Notes: a model not told the origin generated them from the letters alone. A stretch of 64,000 bases of DNA from Halomonas urmiana (GCF_005780185.1 NZ_VBUI01000017.1:41387-105386); one strand, 5' to 3'. Shown: positions 26,850 through 39,354, counted from the first letter of the stretch. Program-made: numbers and translations.

Positions 26850-26892
26850 CGAGCGGCGCTCCTCGGGTCGCCAGGGGGTACGAGACAGGCCA

Positions 26893-28266
26893 TCAGAAGA
26901 ACGTCAGCCCGACCTGGAAGAGCCGCTCGACGTCGCGCAGCCGGCGCTTGTCGATCACGAACAGGATGACGTGGTCGCCGGACTCGACCACCACGTCGTC
27001 ATGGGCGATCAGGACTTCCTTGCCGCGCACCACGGCGCCGATGGTGGTGCCCTGGGGCAGATCGATCTCGCCGATGGCGCGGCCCACCACCTTCGACGAC
27101 TGGGTGTCGCCGTGGGCGATGGCCTCGATGGCCTCGGCCGCACCGCGACGCAGCGAGTGGACGTTGACGATGTCGCCGCGCCGCACGTGGGTCAGCAGGC
27201 TGCCGATGGTCGCCTGCTGGGGGGAGATGGCGATGTCGATCTCGCCGCCCTGAACCAGGTCCACGTAGGCGGCGTTGTTGATCAGCGTCAGCACCTTCTT
27301 GGCGCCCATGCGCTTGGCCAGCATTGACGACATGATGTTGACCTCGTCGTCGTTGGTCAGGGCGCAGAAGATGTCGCAGTCCTCGATGTTCTCCTCCTCG
27401 AGCAGCCGCTTGGCGGTGGCGCTGCCGTGCAGCACCACGGTGCGGTCGAGGCGCTCGGAGAGCTGGGTGCAGCGATTGAGGTCGTGCTCGATGATCTTGA
27501 CTTGGTGGCTGTGTTCCAGGTGTTCGGCGAGGCGCTCGCCGATGTTACCGCCGCCGGCGATCATCACCCGGCGGAAGTCGCGGTCGAGGCGGCGCAGCTC
27601 GCTCATCACGGCGCGGATGTCGCGGCGGGCGGCGATGAAGAAGACCTCGTCGTCGGCCTCGATCACGGTGTCGCCGCGGGGAATGATCGGCCGGTTGCGC
27701 CGGTAGATGGCCGCCACCCGGGTGTCGACGCTGGGCATGTGCCGGCGCAGGAAACCGAGCTCCTGGCCGACCAGCGGGCCGCCGTAGAAGGCCTTGACCG
27801 CCACCAGCTGCACCAGGCCGCTGGCGAACTCCAGCACCTGCAGGGCGCCGGGGTGCTCGATCAGGCGGCGGATGTGGTCGGTGACCACCTGCTCGGGACT
27901 GATCAGCACGTCGATAGGCACCGCGTCATGGGCGAACAGGCCCTTGCGGGTGAGGTAGGCGGTGGCGCGCACCCGGGCGATCTTGGTGGGGGTGCGAAAC
28001 AGCGTGTGCGCCACCTGACAGGCGATCATGTTGACCTCGTCGGAGTTGGTCACCGCGATCAGCATGTCGGCATCTTCGCCACCGGCCTGGCGCAGCACCA
28101 TCGGGTAGGAGCCGGCGCCGGAGACGGTGCGGATATCGAGCCGCGTGTGCAGCTCGCGCAGGCGTTCGCCGTCGGTGTCCACCACGGTGATGTCGTTCTC
28201 TTCCCGGGCCAGGTGTTCGGCCAGGGTGCCGCCGACCTGGCCGGCGCCCAGAATGATGATTTTCAT
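26893..28266 (-). CDS. trkA: Trk system NAD-binding regulatory subunit
   Basis: A 457-residue peripheral membrane protein with two RCK units. Each has a Rossmann fold with a glycine-rich loop ([13 protein letters not shown] at residue 7 and [14 protein letters not shown] near 235), followed by a TrkA-C domain. It binds NAD(H) and gates TrkH. The ATG at 28266 begins [10 protein letters not shown]; the upstream 22-codon extension is not family-like. The order rsmB-(dodecin)-trkA-trkH extends the def-fmt-rsmB-trkA arrangement known from pseudomonads. Confidence 0.97.
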   Translation of the reverse strand: MKIIILGAGQVGGTLAEHLAREENDITVVDTDGERLRELHTRLDIRTVSGAGSYPMVLRQAGGEDADMLIAVTNSDEVNMIACQVAHTLFRTPTKIARVRATAYLTRKGLFAHDAVPIDVLISPEQVVTDHIRRLIEHPGALQVLEFASGLVQLVAVKAFYGGPLVGQELGFLRRHMPSVDTRVAAIYRRNRPIIPRGDTVIEADDEVFFIAARRDIRAVMSELRRLDRDFRRVMIAGGGNIGERLAEHLEHSHQVKIIEHDLNRCTQLSERLDRTVVLHGSATAKRLLEEENIEDCDIFCALTNDDEVNIMSSMLAKRMGAKKVLTLINNAAYVDLVQGGEIDIAISPQQATIGSLLTHVRRGDIVNVHSLRRGAAEAIEAIAHGDTQSSKVVGRAIGEIDLPQGTTIGAVVRGKEVLIAHDDVVVESGDHVILFVIDKRRLRDVERLFQVGLTFF

Positions 28267-28306
28267 CGATGTGCTATCCGCTCTGGTCAGACCCGGGGGA
28301 TCGAAA

Positions 28307-28327
28307 GCGGCGCACTGTGTGCGCCGC
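28307..28327 (-). terminator. Hairpin between dodecin gene and trkA
   Basis: GCGGCGCA (28307-28314) pairs perfectly with 28320-28327 over a 5-nt loop, and TTTCG follows on the minus strand. It could partly terminate the transcript coming from the dodecin gene. Confidence 0.4.
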
Positions 28328-28384
28328 AGCATTCCGAGGCAAGCCTAAATCAGCCGTCGGCAGAAGAACAGGTCGCACCCCGCT

Positions 28385-28591
28385 TCAATCCAGAGTGAAG
28401 CCGACCTTGATGGTGACCTGCCAGTGGACGACCCGCGCGTGCTCGATGTGGCCGCGGGTCTCCATGACCTCGAACCAGCGCATGCCGTGCAGGCTCTCCG
28501 AGGCCTTGGTCAGGGCGTTCTGGATGGCGCTTTCGATGTCCTTCTCCGAGGACCCCGTCAGCTCGATATGCTTGTAGATATGATGGCTCAT
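28385..28591 (-). CDS. Dodecin, flavin-binding
   Basis: A 68-residue dodecin. The conserved features are [10 protein letters not shown], the flavin-stacking tryptophan in MRWFEV, and the TRGHIE...[10 protein letters not shown] beta region. Dodecins assemble as hollow dodecamers that store riboflavin, FMN or FAD. AGGAGG lies four bases upstream of the ATG. It sits between rsmB and trkA, where pseudomonads have no such gene, and may be cotranscribed with rsmB. Confidence 0.93.
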   Translation of the reverse strand: MSHHIYKHIELTGSSEKDIESAIQNALTKASESLHGMRWFEVMETRGHIEHARVVHWQVTIKVGFTLD

Positions 28592-28627
28592 GCGGCCTCC
28601 TGTCTGGCGTATCGGACGCCCCGCCGG

Positions 28628-29980
28628 TTAGGCGGGACGCTTTTCCAGTCTGGCATAGAAGAAACCGTCATGACTGTCGGGCTCGGGCAGTAGCTGGCGG
28701 CCGACGCCCGAGGCACGGCCCCAGCCCAGGTCGGCCGGCATGGTGGCCTCGGCGTCGGGGGTGCGAGCCAGGAAGGCGTCGATCTGCTCGGCGTTCTCCG
28801 CGGGCAGCACCGAGCAGGTGGCGTAGAGCAGGGTGCCGCCCGGGGCCAGCAGCGGCCAGAGGTTGTCGAGCAGGCGGGCCTGCAGTTCGGCCAGTCTGGT
28901 GATGTCCGAGGGGCGACGCAACCGCTTGATGTCCGGGTGGCGGCGGATCACGCCGCTGCCGGAGCAGGGCGCGTCGAGCAGGATGGCGTCGAAGGGCGTG
29001 CCGTCCCACCAGTCGCGCGCGGTGGCATCGCCCGCCGCCAGGGTCGCGGAGAGCCCCAGGCGGGAGAGGGTGTCCTCGACCCGGGCCAGGCGCACGTCGT
29101 CGCTGTCGATGGCCTGCAGGTCGAGGTCGTAGAGCTCCAGCAGGTGGGCGGTCTTGCCGCCCGGGGCGCAGCAGGCGTCCAGCACGCGGGCACCGGGGCG
29201 CGGGGCGAGCGACGGGCCGAGCAGCACGGCGGCCAGCTGGGCCGCCTCGTCCTGGACGCTGGCGTGGCCCTCGGCGAAGCCGGGTAGCGTCTCGACGTCG
29301 CGGGGTGTCTCGAGGGTCAGGCCGTCCGGGGCATGCAGGCAGAGGCGCGCCTGGATGCCCGCCGCGGCGAGGCGTTCCAGGTACATCTCACGATCGCCGT
29401 GGCGACGGTTGACCCGCAGCGTCATGGGGCCGGCGAGGTTGTTGGCCTCGCAGATCGCTCGCCAGTCGTCCGGCCAGGCCTGGCGCAGGGTCTTGAGCCA
29501 CCACTTGGGGTGCAGCAGGGCCACGGCCGGGTCGCGGTCCACCTCGGCCTGGAGCTCGGCGCTCTCGCGCTGCAGGCGGCGCAGGCATCCATTCAGCACC
29601 CGGGTGGCCCACTCCTTGCCGAGCAGGCGCGCGGCGCCGGCGGTCTCGCCCACGGCGGCATGAGCCGGGATGCGCAGGTAGAGCTGCTGGTAAATGCCGA
29701 GCAGCAGCAGCGCCTGGACATCGGCGTCGCGGGCCTTGAACGGCTTGGTCAGCAGCGTGTTGGCCAGCACCTCGAGCCTCGGCAGGGTGCGGCAGGTGCC
29801 GTAGCAGAGCGCCTTGAATAGGGCGCGGTCCCGAGTGACCACCTGGTGGTCGTCGAGGCCGGTGAGCGAGCCCTTGCCGGCGATCACCGGGGCGAGGGCG
29901 CGGGCGGCGGCGGCCCGGACGGCCAGGCCGTTGTCGCGGCGGCTCTCCCGGCCGTGGGGGGCGTGTGTCTGCTGGCTCAT
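28628..29980 (-). CDS. rsmB: 16S rRNA (cytosine-967-C5)-methyltransferase
   Basis: A 450-residue RsmB (Sun/Fmu). An N-terminal NusB-like domain (residues ~17-155, [10 protein letters not shown]) is followed by the SAM-dependent m5C methyltransferase domain: [18 protein letters not shown] for SAM binding, [15 protein letters not shown] and LLYATCSV, which carry the two catalytic-cycle cysteines. Its start codon overlaps the fmt stop by four bases, so translation is coupled to fmt. Confidence 0.97.
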   Translation of the reverse strand: MSQQTHAPHGRESRRDNGLAVRAAAARALAPVIAGKGSLTGLDDHQVVTRDRALFKALCYGTCRTLPRLEVLANTLLTKPFKARDADVQALLLLGIYQQLYLRIPAHAAVGETAGAARLLGKEWATRVLNGCLRRLQRESAELQAEVDRDPAVALLHPKWWLKTLRQAWPDDWRAICEANNLAGPMTLRVNRRHGDREMYLERLAAAGIQARLCLHAPDGLTLETPRDVETLPGFAEGHASVQDEAAQLAAVLLGPSLAPRPGARVLDACCAPGGKTAHLLELYDLDLQAIDSDDVRLARVEDTLSRLGLSATLAAGDATARDWWDGTPFDAILLDAPCSGSGVIRRHPDIKRLRRPSDITRLAELQARLLDNLWPLLAPGGTLLYATCSVLPAENAEQIDAFLARTPDAEATMPADLGWGRASGVGRQLLPEPDSHDGFFYARLEKRPA

Positions 29981-30966
29981 GCCGGGCTCTCCTCGTCGTG
30001 GTGTCCCAGCCGAGTGCCGGGGGTGAATCGCTCGGCGCGGGCCTTGAGCAGCTCGCGCACCGCCATGGCCTTGCCGCCGGGGAGCTGGGCGCGGCTCACC
30101 GCCAGCACCTGGTCGCCCTCCTCGCCGCAGGCGATGCGCAGGGCGTCGGCCGAGGGCGAGAGCAGGGTGCCGGGGCGGGCCGGGGTGGCGTCCGGCGCCG
30201 AGGTCTCGCCGTGGGCCATCAGCAGGCGCAGGCGGTCATTGCCCAGCGCGCACCAGGCCACCGGCCAGGGATTGAAGGCGCGGATCCGCGCGGCCAGCTC
30301 CGCGGCCGGGCGGCGGAAGTCGAGCTCCGCCTCGGCCTTGGAGAGCTTGGCGGCGTAGGTGACGCCCTCCGCGGGCTGGGGGGTGGCGGCGAGTCGCTCG
30401 CCGGCCAGCGCCTCGAGGGTCTGGACCAGGGTCTCGCCGCCCAGGCGCGCCAGGGTGTCGTGGAGCTCGCCGCCGGTGGTGGTGGCGGTGATCGGCGTGC
30501 GCTTTATCAGCAGCATGTCGCCGGTATCCAGGCCCGCGTCCATCTGCATGATGGTCACGCCGCTCTCGTCATCGCCGGCCTCGATGGCCCGCTGGATGGG
30601 TGCGGCCCCGCGCCAGCGGGGCAGCAGCGAGGCATGCACGTTGAGACAGCCGTGTGGGGGGATGTCGAGCACGGCCTGGGGCAGGATGAGGCCGTAGGCC
30701 ACCACCACCATGATGTCGGCCTCGAGGGCCGCTAGCTCGGCCTGCACCTCGGGGGCCTTCAGGGTCGCGGGCTGATGGACTGGCAGGTCGTGGCGCAGCG
30801 CCAGCGCCTTGACCGGGCTCGGGGTCAGCTTGCGGCCGCGGCCCGCCGGGCGGTCTGGCTGGGTGTAGACGGCGACGACGTCATGACGGCTCGCCAGCAG
30901 CGCCGACAGGCTCTCGGCGGCGAAGTCGGGGGTGCCGGCGAAGATGACGCGCAGGGGTCGGGACAT
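29977..30966 (-). CDS. fmt: Methionyl-tRNA formyltransferase
   Basis: A 329-residue enzyme that formylates initiator Met-tRNA with 10-formyltetrahydrofolate. Starts [14 protein letters not shown]. The catalytic-site signature is [16 protein letters not shown], followed by [11 protein letters not shown]. The C-terminal tRNA-binding beta-barrel is present (residues ~210-315). It lies downstream of def and overlaps rsmB, the widespread def-fmt-rsmB order. Confidence 0.97.
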   Translation of the reverse strand: MSRPLRVIFAGTPDFAAESLSALLASRHDVVAVYTQPDRPAGRGRKLTPSPVKALALRHDLPVHQPATLKAPEVQAELAALEADIMVVVAYGLILPQAVLDIPPHGCLNVHASLLPRWRGAAPIQRAIEAGDDESGVTIMQMDAGLDTGDMLLIKRTPITATTTGGELHDTLARLGGETLVQTLEALAGERLAATPQPAEGVTYAAKLSKAEAELDFRRPAAELAARIRAFNPWPVAWCALGNDRLRLLMAHGETSAPDATPARPGTLLSPSADALRIACGEEGDQVLAVSRAQLPGGKAMAVRELLKARAERFTPGTRLGHHDEESPA

Positions 30967-31024
30967 GTTGAGGGCCTTGCCAGTGAGCGGTGGCCCTCAT
31001 GATAACGGAGGCGGCGGGAAACGA

Positions 31025-31054
31025 CGAAGGCCGACGTGCAAACGTCGGCCTTCG
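31025..31054 (-). terminator. Strong hairpin between def and fmt
   Basis: A perfect 13-bp stem (31025-31037 with 31042-31054) with a 4-nt loop lies in the 128-bp gap between the def stop and the fmt start; on the minus strand CGTTTCCC follows. It may lower read-through from def into fmt-rsmB. Confidence 0.55.
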
Positions 31055-31094
31055 AGGGTGGGGGCAGGGCGACACCGCTGGGCGTCACCGGAAG

Positions 31095-31607
31095 TCAGGC
31101 GGGTTGCAGCTGCTTGTGGCGCTTCTGCATCTTCTTCATCACCCGATTCCGCTTGAGCGGCGAGAGATAGTCGACGAAGAGTACCCCTTCCAGGTGGTCG
31201 TACTCGTGCTGGATGCAGTGGGCGAGCAGCCCCTCGGCCTCGAGCTCATAGGGCTGGCCGTCACGACCCAGGGCCTTCAGGTGCACCTTCAGGGCGCGCG
31301 GGACCTCGGCGTAATACTCCGGGATCGACAGGCACCCCTCCTGCATCGGGTCGCGCTCGTCGCCGATGGGCGTGAATTCGGGGTTGATCAGCACCAGTGG
31401 GCTGGAGCGGTCATCGCTGACGTCCATGACGATGACCCGGCGGTGGACGTCCACCTGGGTCGCGGCGAGTCCGATGCCGCTGGCGTCGTACATGGTCTCG
31501 AGCATGTCGTCGACCAGGCGACGCACCTCGTCGTCGACCGTCTCGACCGGAGTAGCAACGGTGCGCAGCCGCTCGTCGGGAAATTCGAGGATGGGTAATT
31601 TGGCCAT
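31095..31607 (-). CDS. def: Peptide deformylase
   Basis: A 170-residue Fe/Zn metallohydrolase that removes the formyl group from nascent proteins. The three family motifs are intact: GIGLAATQ (44-51), EGCLS (90-94, metal ligand C92) and QHEYDH (133-138, ligands H134 and H138, catalytic E135). It diverges from the TsaP-like gene 170 bp away, the same arrangement as PA0019/PA0020 in Pseudomonas aeruginosa. Confidence 0.98.
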   Translation of the reverse strand: MAKLPILEFPDERLRTVATPVETVDDEVRRLVDDMLETMYDASGIGLAATQVDVHRRVIVMDVSDDRSSPLVLINPEFTPIGDERDPMQEGCLSIPEYYAEVPRALKVHLKALGRDGQPYELEAEGLLAHCIQHEYDHLEGVLFVDYLSPLKRNRVMKKMQKRHKQLQPA

Positions 31608-31777
31608 GGCGTTGGAATCACCGTTATGCTGTCATTTACAAGATGACACTATTCTAGAAAGGCGCGATCAATGGCGAAACCGTTGAACGTGCATCACATC
31701 GACAGTTTCTGACTATACCACGTCGCCATCGTTCCATGGGCGACAGGCGTGGGGCCAGCAACCCGGGGAGAGCAGGG

Positions 31778-32881
31778 ATGAAACAGACAGGATGCGCAGT
31801 GCGCTGGTGTCGGCGCCTGAAGGTGGGGCTCGGCGCCGTGCTGATGGGCGGAATGCTCGGCCTGCCCCTGGTCCAGGCGCAGGGGCTCTCCTGGGACGAT
31901 GGCCTGAGGGGCGATGCCCCGGATCGCTATACCGTGGTGAAGGGCGACACCCTGTGGGACATCTCCGGTCGCTTCCTGCGCCATCCCTGGCAGTGGCCCG
32001 AGGTCTGGCAGGTCAACCCACAGATCGAGAACCCCCACCTGATCTACCCCGGCGATATCGTCTACCTCTATGACTGCAACGGCCGACCCTGCCTCGGCCT
32101 GGAGCGTGGCCAGGGCGTGGTGCGACTGTCGCCGAAGGTGCGCACCTCGTCGCACCGCGAGGCCATCGAGCCGATCCCGCTGGATGCCGTGCGCCACTTC
32201 CTGCGCGATCATCGCGTGATCGAGACCCCCGAGGTGCTGGACGAGCTGGCCTACGTAGTCGCCGGAGACGACGGTCGGCTGGTCAGCGGCCGCGGCGATC
32301 GCCTCTATGCCCGCGGTCGCGTCGAGGGCGGCGGGCGCGTCGGCCTCTACCGGGTCGGCGAGCAGTACGTTGACAGCGCCACCGGCGAGTCGCTGGGTCT
32401 CGAGCTCGAGAGCGTCGGCGAGGCGCGCCGGCTGCACCAGCAGGACGACATCGTGGTGATGGAGGTGACTGCGTCACGCCAGGAGGTCCGCGACGACGAC
32501 ATCGCGCTGCCCCTCGAGGATCGCCGCCTGGTGACCGAGTTCCTGCCGCGGGCGCCCGACCGCGAGATCGACGGCCGCATCCTGGCGGTGCCGGGCGGCG
32601 TGCGCTTCATCGGGCCGCTGCAGGTGGTGGCGCTCGATCGCGGTCGCCGTGACGGCCTGGAAACGGGGCACGTGCTGATGGTCGAGCAGCAGGGCGATCT
32701 GGTCGACGACCCGCGCACCGGCGAGCCGCTGCGCCTGCCCGGCGAGGATGCCGGCCTGGTGATGGTCTTCCGGCCCTACCAGAAGATGAGCTACGGCCTG
32801 GTGATGGAGACCAACCGCACGCTCTCGGTGGGCGATCGCATCCACAGCCCCCAGCGCCGGCTGGACACGGCGCTGCGCTAG
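31778..32881 (+). CDS. LysM peptidoglycan-binding protein, TsaP-like
   Basis: A 367-residue exported protein. The signal peptide (hydrophobic 17-34, ending AQA/AQG) is followed by a LysM domain at residues ~51-98 (YTVVKGDTLWDISGRFL to IYPGDIVYLY). The long C-terminal region carries beta-rich repeats similar to Pseudomonas TsaP (PA0020), a protein that anchors the type IV pilus secretin to peptidoglycan. Position between def and dprA is the same as in P. aeruginosa. A pilus role is therefore inferred from orthology; pilF in this window is consistent. GGGAG and CAGGG lie upstream of the ATG. Confidence 0.87.
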   Translation: MKQTGCAVRWCRRLKVGLGAVLMGGMLGLPLVQAQGLSWDDGLRGDAPDRYTVVKGDTLWDISGRFLRHPWQWPEVWQVNPQIENPHLIYPGDIVYLYDCNGRPCLGLERGQGVVRLSPKVRTSSHREAIEPIPLDAVRHFLRDHRVIETPEVLDELAYVVAGDDGRLVSGRGDRLYARGRVEGGGRVGLYRVGEQYVDSATGESLGLELESVGEARRLHQQDDIVVMEVTASRQEVRDDDIALPLEDRRLVTEFLPRAPDREIDGRILAVPGGVRFIGPLQVVALDRGRRDGLETGHVLMVEQQGDLVDDPRTGEPLRLPGEDAGLVMVFRPYQKMSYGLVMETNRTLSVGDRIHSPQRRLDTALR

Positions 32882-32930
32882 GGGCGCCGCGGCCGCGTTG
32901 CAGCCCTGAAGCGCCGTGCAGGCTCACGAG

Positions 32931-34052
32931 ATGCAGTCGCGCGAGTGGCGCGCCCTGGCCCGGCTGCCTGGCATCGGGTCGCGGCGGCTCGGCGAGCTTG
33001 TGGCGACGCGTCCCGACTGGCCGGCGGGCTTTCTGGCCGCGCTGCCCCGGGAGGCCGCCACGGCCCTGCGGCTGTGGCTCGATCATCCCGCGCGCAGCCC
33101 CCTCACCGCCGAGCTCGACGCCGACGAGGCCTGGCTCGCCGCCGGGCCCGCCCGGCACCTGCTCCATCCGGGGCATCCCCGTTGGCCGAAACTGCTCGAC
33201 CAGATCGCCGATCCGCCGCCGATGCTCTGGGCGATGGGCGATCTCGCCGCGCTCACGCCACCGCGGCTCGCCATGGTCGGCTCCCGGCGCTCCACCCGCG
33301 AGGGGGTCACCAACGCCGGCGGCTTCGCCCGGGAGCTCGCCGGGCGCGGCTGGTGCGTGGTCAGCGGCATGGCGCTGGGCATCGATGCCGCCGCTCAGCA
33401 GGCCGCCCTGGAGGCCGGCGGCACCAGCATCGCGGTGCTCGGCTGCGGCGTCGACGTGGTCTACCCGCCGCGTCATCACCGCCTGCATCGGCGGCTACAG
33501 GAGACGGGCGGGCTGCTGCTCTCCGAGCATCCCCCCGGCACCCAGGCGCGGGCCGGCTTCTTCCCGAGGCGCAATCGCATCGTCACCGGCCTGTCGCTCG
33601 GGGTGCTGGTGGTCGAGGCCGCCGAGAAGAGCGGCTCGCTGGTCAGTGCCCGTCTGGCCCTCGAGCAGAATCGCGAGGTCTTCGCCCTGCCCGGTTCCAT
33701 CCACAACCCCATGGCGCGGGGCTGCCTGCAGCTGATACGCGACGGCGCCGTGCTGGTGCGCCAGGTCGACGACATCCTCGCCGAACTGAGCCAGTGGGTC
33801 ATGGAGAATGCCATGGAGAGTGCCGCGGCGAGTGCCGCCGACCCCGGCGCGGCGCCCGGTCCGGCCGAGGCCCGGGAGGACTCGCTGCTGCGCTGGCTGA
33901 GCGATACCCCCACCCCGGTGGATGCGCTGGTCTCGCTGACCGGCCGCGGCGTCGCCGACTGCCAGCGCGGCCTGCTGGCGCTGGAGCTCGAGGGGGCCGC
34001 GACCCAGGCCGCCGGCGGCTGGGTGCGCCTGCCGACCCGCTCGGGAGCGTGA
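32931..34052 (+). CDS. dprA: DNA processing protein DprA
   Basis: A 373-residue DprA/Smf protein, which binds incoming single-stranded DNA and loads RecA during natural transformation. An N-terminal helix-hairpin region (ALARLPGIGSRRLGEL) precedes the extended Rossmann domain: MVGSRRSTREG, VVSGMALGIDAAA, LGCGVDVVYPP and EKSGSLVSARLALEQ. The C-terminal ~60 residues form the winged-helix DML1-like domain (LLRWLSDTPTPVDALV). The start is uncertain: the ATG at 32931 or a GTG at 32916, neither with a strong ribosome binding site. Confidence 0.94.
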   Translation: MQSREWRALARLPGIGSRRLGELVATRPDWPAGFLAALPREAATALRLWLDHPARSPLTAELDADEAWLAAGPARHLLHPGHPRWPKLLDQIADPPPMLWAMGDLAALTPPRLAMVGSRRSTREGVTNAGGFARELAGRGWCVVSGMALGIDAAAQQAALEAGGTSIAVLGCGVDVVYPPRHHRLHRRLQETGGLLLSEHPPGTQARAGFFPRRNRIVTGLSLGVLVVEAAEKSGSLVSARLALEQNREVFALPGSIHNPMARGCLQLIRDGAVLVRQVDDILAELSQWVMENAMESAAASAADPGAAPGPAEAREDSLLRWLSDTPTPVDALVSLTGRGVADCQRGLLALELEGAATQAAGGWVRLPTRSGA

Positions 34053-34110
34053 TAGCATACGCCTCCCAGGATGCCGCCTCGCGGCATCGCCAGCCGAGGC
34101 GAGGAGACCC

Positions 34111-36439
<2,329 letters not shown>

Positions 36440-36479
36440 GCGCCGGGCGGCGCTCTCAGCGTCGCTTGGCGTAGAGCCC

Positions 36480-36740
36480 TCAGCGGCGTTTCACATACAG
36501 CCCCACCATGCATAGCGCCACACCGGCCACCGAGGTCAGCATGCCGCCGTTGACCAGCCAGGGATGGCGGTCGACCCAGGGCACGAAGGGCTGGGCGGTC
36601 TCGCGGCAGACGCCGGCGCGATAGTCCCAGTGCCCCTCCTGGAGTAGCAGGCAGTTCCGAACGTCTCCCAGTTCGAGGAAGTAGACGCCCATCAACACGA
36701 GGATGGGCAGTATCAGCAGTAGCAGTCCGATCTTCAGCAT
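36480..36740 (-). CDS. Small two-helix membrane protein, unknown
   Basis: I do not recognise the family. The 86-residue product has a long N-terminal hydrophobic helix (residues 2-23), a short loop with two cysteines (NCLLL and AGVCRE) that would face the periplasm and could form a disulphide, a PW..HPWL motif, a second helix (64-82) and a basic KRR end. It is 17 bp downstream of the M48 lipoprotein gene on the same strand. Coding is supported by the membrane-protein pattern and the tight spacing rather than by homology. Confidence 0.6.
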   Translation of the reverse strand: MLKIGLLLLILPILVLMGVYFLELGDVRNCLLLQEGHWDYRAGVCRETAQPFVPWVDRHPWLVNGGMLTSVAGVALCMVGLYVKRR

Positions 36741-36757
36741 GGGGGGCGCGGGTTCCT

Positions 36758-37558
36758 TCAGGGGCGTGGGCAGTTGGGGGTGCGGCCGGCCTGGCGGGCC
36801 TGCTCATAGCGCGCCATGGCCTCGCCCAGGCCCGCTTCCAGGCCGCCGATGCGCTGGCCGTGGCTGGGGTGGGTGGAGAGCCAGGCCGGTGGACTGGCGC
36901 CGCCGGCCGCGCTCATGTTGTTCCACAGCGCGACGCTTTCCCGCGGGTCGAAGCCGGCGTCGGCCATCAGGGTCAGGCCCAGGGTGTCGGCCTCGCTCTC
37001 GTGACGCCGCGAGAAGGGCAGCAGGATGCCGTACTGGGCGCCCATGCCCAGCGCCGCCATCATGGTTTCGCCCCCGGCGCCCTGCATGCCGGCAGCCGAC
37101 GAGATCGCCGACAGGCCGAGCTGAGTGGCGGTCTCGGTGGAGGCTCGCTCGTTGGCATGGCGGGCCAGCACATGGGCGATCTCGTGGCCGATCACCGCGG
37201 CGAGCTGGTCCTGGTTGCGGGCGACCTGGAGCAGGCCAGTGTTGATGCCCACGTAGCCGCCGGGCAGCGCGAAGGCGTTGGCCTGCTCGGACGCGAAGAC
37301 CTTGACCTGCCAGTTCTGGTTGCGCTCCCGCTCGGGCAGGGCACGGACCACCGCCTCGGTCACGCACTGCACATAGCGCAGCGGGGTGCCGCCCACCGTC
37401 GGTAGCTCCTGCTGGTACTGGGCGAAGGCCTGGGCCCCCATCTGGTCGAGCTGCTCGTCGGACATCAGGGTCAGCTGCGAGCGTCCGGTGGGCGAGGTGG
37501 TACAGGCGGCGAGGCTGACGCTCAGGGCGCCAACGGCAAGCAAATGGGTCCAGCGCAT
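36758..37558 (-). CDS. M48 family metallopeptidase lipoprotein (LoiP/YggG-like)
   Basis: A 266-residue lipoprotein with lipobox LAAC (cysteine 19) and an M48 zinc-protease domain. The zinc motif HEIAH is at residues 125-129, and the third ligand lies in HESEAD (187-191). The segment NAFALPGGYVGINTGLL is typical of LoiP/YggG and YcaL, outer-membrane proteases that act in envelope quality control. No TPR domain is present, so it is not BepA. It diverges from the DUF815 gene by about 120 bp. Confidence 0.92.
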   Translation of the reverse strand: MRWTHLLAVGALSVSLAACTTSPTGRSQLTLMSDEQLDQMGAQAFAQYQQELPTVGGTPLRYVQCVTEAVVRALPERERNQNWQVKVFASEQANAFALPGGYVGINTGLLQVARNQDQLAAVIGHEIAHVLARHANERASTETATQLGLSAISSAAGMQGAGGETMMAALGMGAQYGILLPFSRRHESEADTLGLTLMADAGFDPRESVALWNNMSAAGGASPPAWLSTHPSHGQRIGGLEAGLGEAMARYEQARQAGRTPNCPRP

Positions 37559-37677
37559 GGAGAGCTCCTATCGGTTCCAGATCACTGAGACTCTGGACGG
37601 GGCGTCGAGGTTCGCCACAAGATACCCCGAACGCCGGTGAGGTCAACCGCGAAACATGCACACCCGGAGGAAGCCCT

Positions 37678-38544
37678 ATGGACGCCGAGCTGTCGCGTCG
37701 TTTGCTCAAGCTGCTCGATCACCTCGAGCCCTGGCTGCCACCGCCGCCCCAGGAGGTCGACTGGGCGCGTGACGTCGCCGCGCTCTGGCAGCGCCATGCC
37801 CTTGGCGGCCGGCTGCTGCCGGTGCCGCCGCGGGACGCCCTGGGGCTCGACGACCTGTTGGGCATCGAGCGCCAGAAGCTCGCGCTGGTCGACAACACCC
37901 GTGCCTTCCTGCAGGGGTTGCCGGCCAACCACGCCCTGCTGTGGGGCTCGCGGGGCAGCGGCAAGTCGTCGCTGATCCGCGCCCTGATCAACGGCTTGGC
38001 GCCTGAGGGTCTGCGCCTGGTGCAGGTCGATCGTCACGATCTCGCGGCACTGCCGACGCTGGTGGAGCAGCTGCGCCACCAGCCCCAGCGTTTCGTGGTT
38101 TACTGCGACGACCTCTCCTTCGAGGGCCACGACGATGCCTACAAGGCGCTGAAGAGCTTGCTCGACGGCGCCCTGACCGGCCCGCCGCCCAACGTGCTGC
38201 TCTATGCCACTTCCAACCGTCGCCACCTGCTGCCGGAGTCGATGGGCGACAATGACGCCTCGCGCCTGGTGGGCGACGAGCTGCATCACGGCGACGCCGT
38301 CGAGGAGAAGATCTCGCTCTCCGACCGCTTCGGGTTGTGGCTGGGCTTTCACCCCTTCAATCAAGACGTCTACCTGGAGGCCTGCTGTCACTGGGTCACC
38401 CAGCTGGGCAGTCGCGAGGACTGGAACGCCGATGCCCGCGCCGAGGCGATCCGCTTCGCCACCCTGCGCGGCGGGCGCAGCGGCCGGGGCGCCTGGCAGT
38501 TCGCCACCCAGTGGGTGGGCCGGCGGCGCCTGCACGGCGAGTAG
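37678..38544 (+). CDS. DUF815 family ATPase
   Basis: A 288-residue AAA+-like P-loop protein of the DUF815 family (COG2607). Walker A is GSRGSGKSS at residues ~90-98 and Walker B is VVYCDDLSFE at ~140-149. The sensor-like segment LLYATSNRRHLLPE and the SLSDRFGLWLGF motif are typical. The molecular role of the family is unknown. GGAGGAAG lies just upstream of the ATG. The gene is monocistronic, convergent with the downstream lipoprotein gene. Confidence 0.92.
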   Translation: MDAELSRRLLKLLDHLEPWLPPPPQEVDWARDVAALWQRHALGGRLLPVPPRDALGLDDLLGIERQKLALVDNTRAFLQGLPANHALLWGSRGSGKSSLIRALINGLAPEGLRLVQVDRHDLAALPTLVEQLRHQPQRFVVYCDDLSFEGHDDAYKALKSLLDGALTGPPPNVLLYATSNRRHLLPESMGDNDASRLVGDELHHGDAVEEKISLSDRFGLWLGFHPFNQDVYLEACCHWVTQLGSREDWNADARAEAIRFATLRGGRSGRGAWQFATQWVGRRRLHGE

Positions 38545-38602
38545 CGATCGGTGGTAGCGGTAAGTGTCGACGGTGCAGCACCAAGTTGGCCCGGTGCCAG
38601 CC

Positions 38603-39223
38603 CTATCCCTGGGGAATCAGGCTGCCGTCCTCGCCTACGCCCAGGCGCACAGTGGGGGTGAGCAGCCCGGCGGGCAGGGTCATGCCGAGTCCGCTCAGGT
38701 CCCCCGGGGTAATGGCCAGCTCGCTGCCGGCGGGCAGCTCGCCCTGACGGGCCAGCTGGCGAGCCAGCTCCACCATGGGTGCCAGCTGCTCCCGGTCGCC
38801 GCCCAGCAGGTCGAAGGCCACCGGCAGGCGCAGCTTGGCATCATCGCCCGAGGTGAGGGTGACCGACTCCTCGTAGTCGCCGCTCACCGGCTCCACCCCG
38901 GGCATATCCAGGCTCCAGCGGAAGCCGGCCATCTCCACCGGGGGCATCCCGGTGGGCAATCCCAGGCCCATGGCCAGGGTCGCCTGCACCGGCAGGCTGC
39001 CGGCGCCGAGGCCGGAGGCGATCAGCGAGGTCAGGTCGCTGGTGTCGAGGCGCGCATCCACGGCAAAGGGGCCGATGCGTACCTCCTCCACCCCTAGCGA
39101 GGTCACCGCCAGGCGGAAGGCGAACAGGCCGGTCTGGGGGAGCGCCAGGCAGCCGCCGAGCAGGGCGGCCAGGCAGAGCGGGGCGAGTAGGCGCCAGCGG
39201 CGCACGAAGTGGCGAAAACGCAT
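38603..39223 (-). CDS. Lipoprotein of unknown function
   Basis: A 206-residue lipoprotein with a basic N-terminus (RFRHFVRRWR), a hydrophobic core and lipobox LGGC (lipidated cysteine at 25). The mature part is beta-rich (GPFAVDARLDTSDLTSL, AGFRWSLDMPG, LRLPVAFDLLGG) and without cysteines or an obvious active site. It resembles small lipid-binding or LEA14/DUF1439-like periplasmic proteins, but I cannot assign a family. No partner gene is adjacent in the same direction. Confidence 0.75.
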   Translation of the reverse strand: MRFRHFVRRWRLLAPLCLAALLGGCLALPQTGLFAFRLAVTSLGVEEVRIGPFAVDARLDTSDLTSLIASGLGAGSLPVQATLAMGLGLPTGMPPVEMAGFRWSLDMPGVEPVSGDYEESVTLTSGDDAKLRLPVAFDLLGGDREQLAPMVELARQLARQGELPAGSELAITPGDLSGLGMTLPAGLLTPTVRLGVGEDGSLIPQG

Positions 39224-39354
39224 CGAGGGATCCTCCGGGAGATCGGTGCTGCAGTGCAGCGCGGATGCGTATTTCAGGGCCAGCGGTTCGCCGCGTCAAG
39301 GCATCGGCACTCCTCTCTGCGCGTCTCGGAAGCGGACCTGTCGGCCGTAAACGA

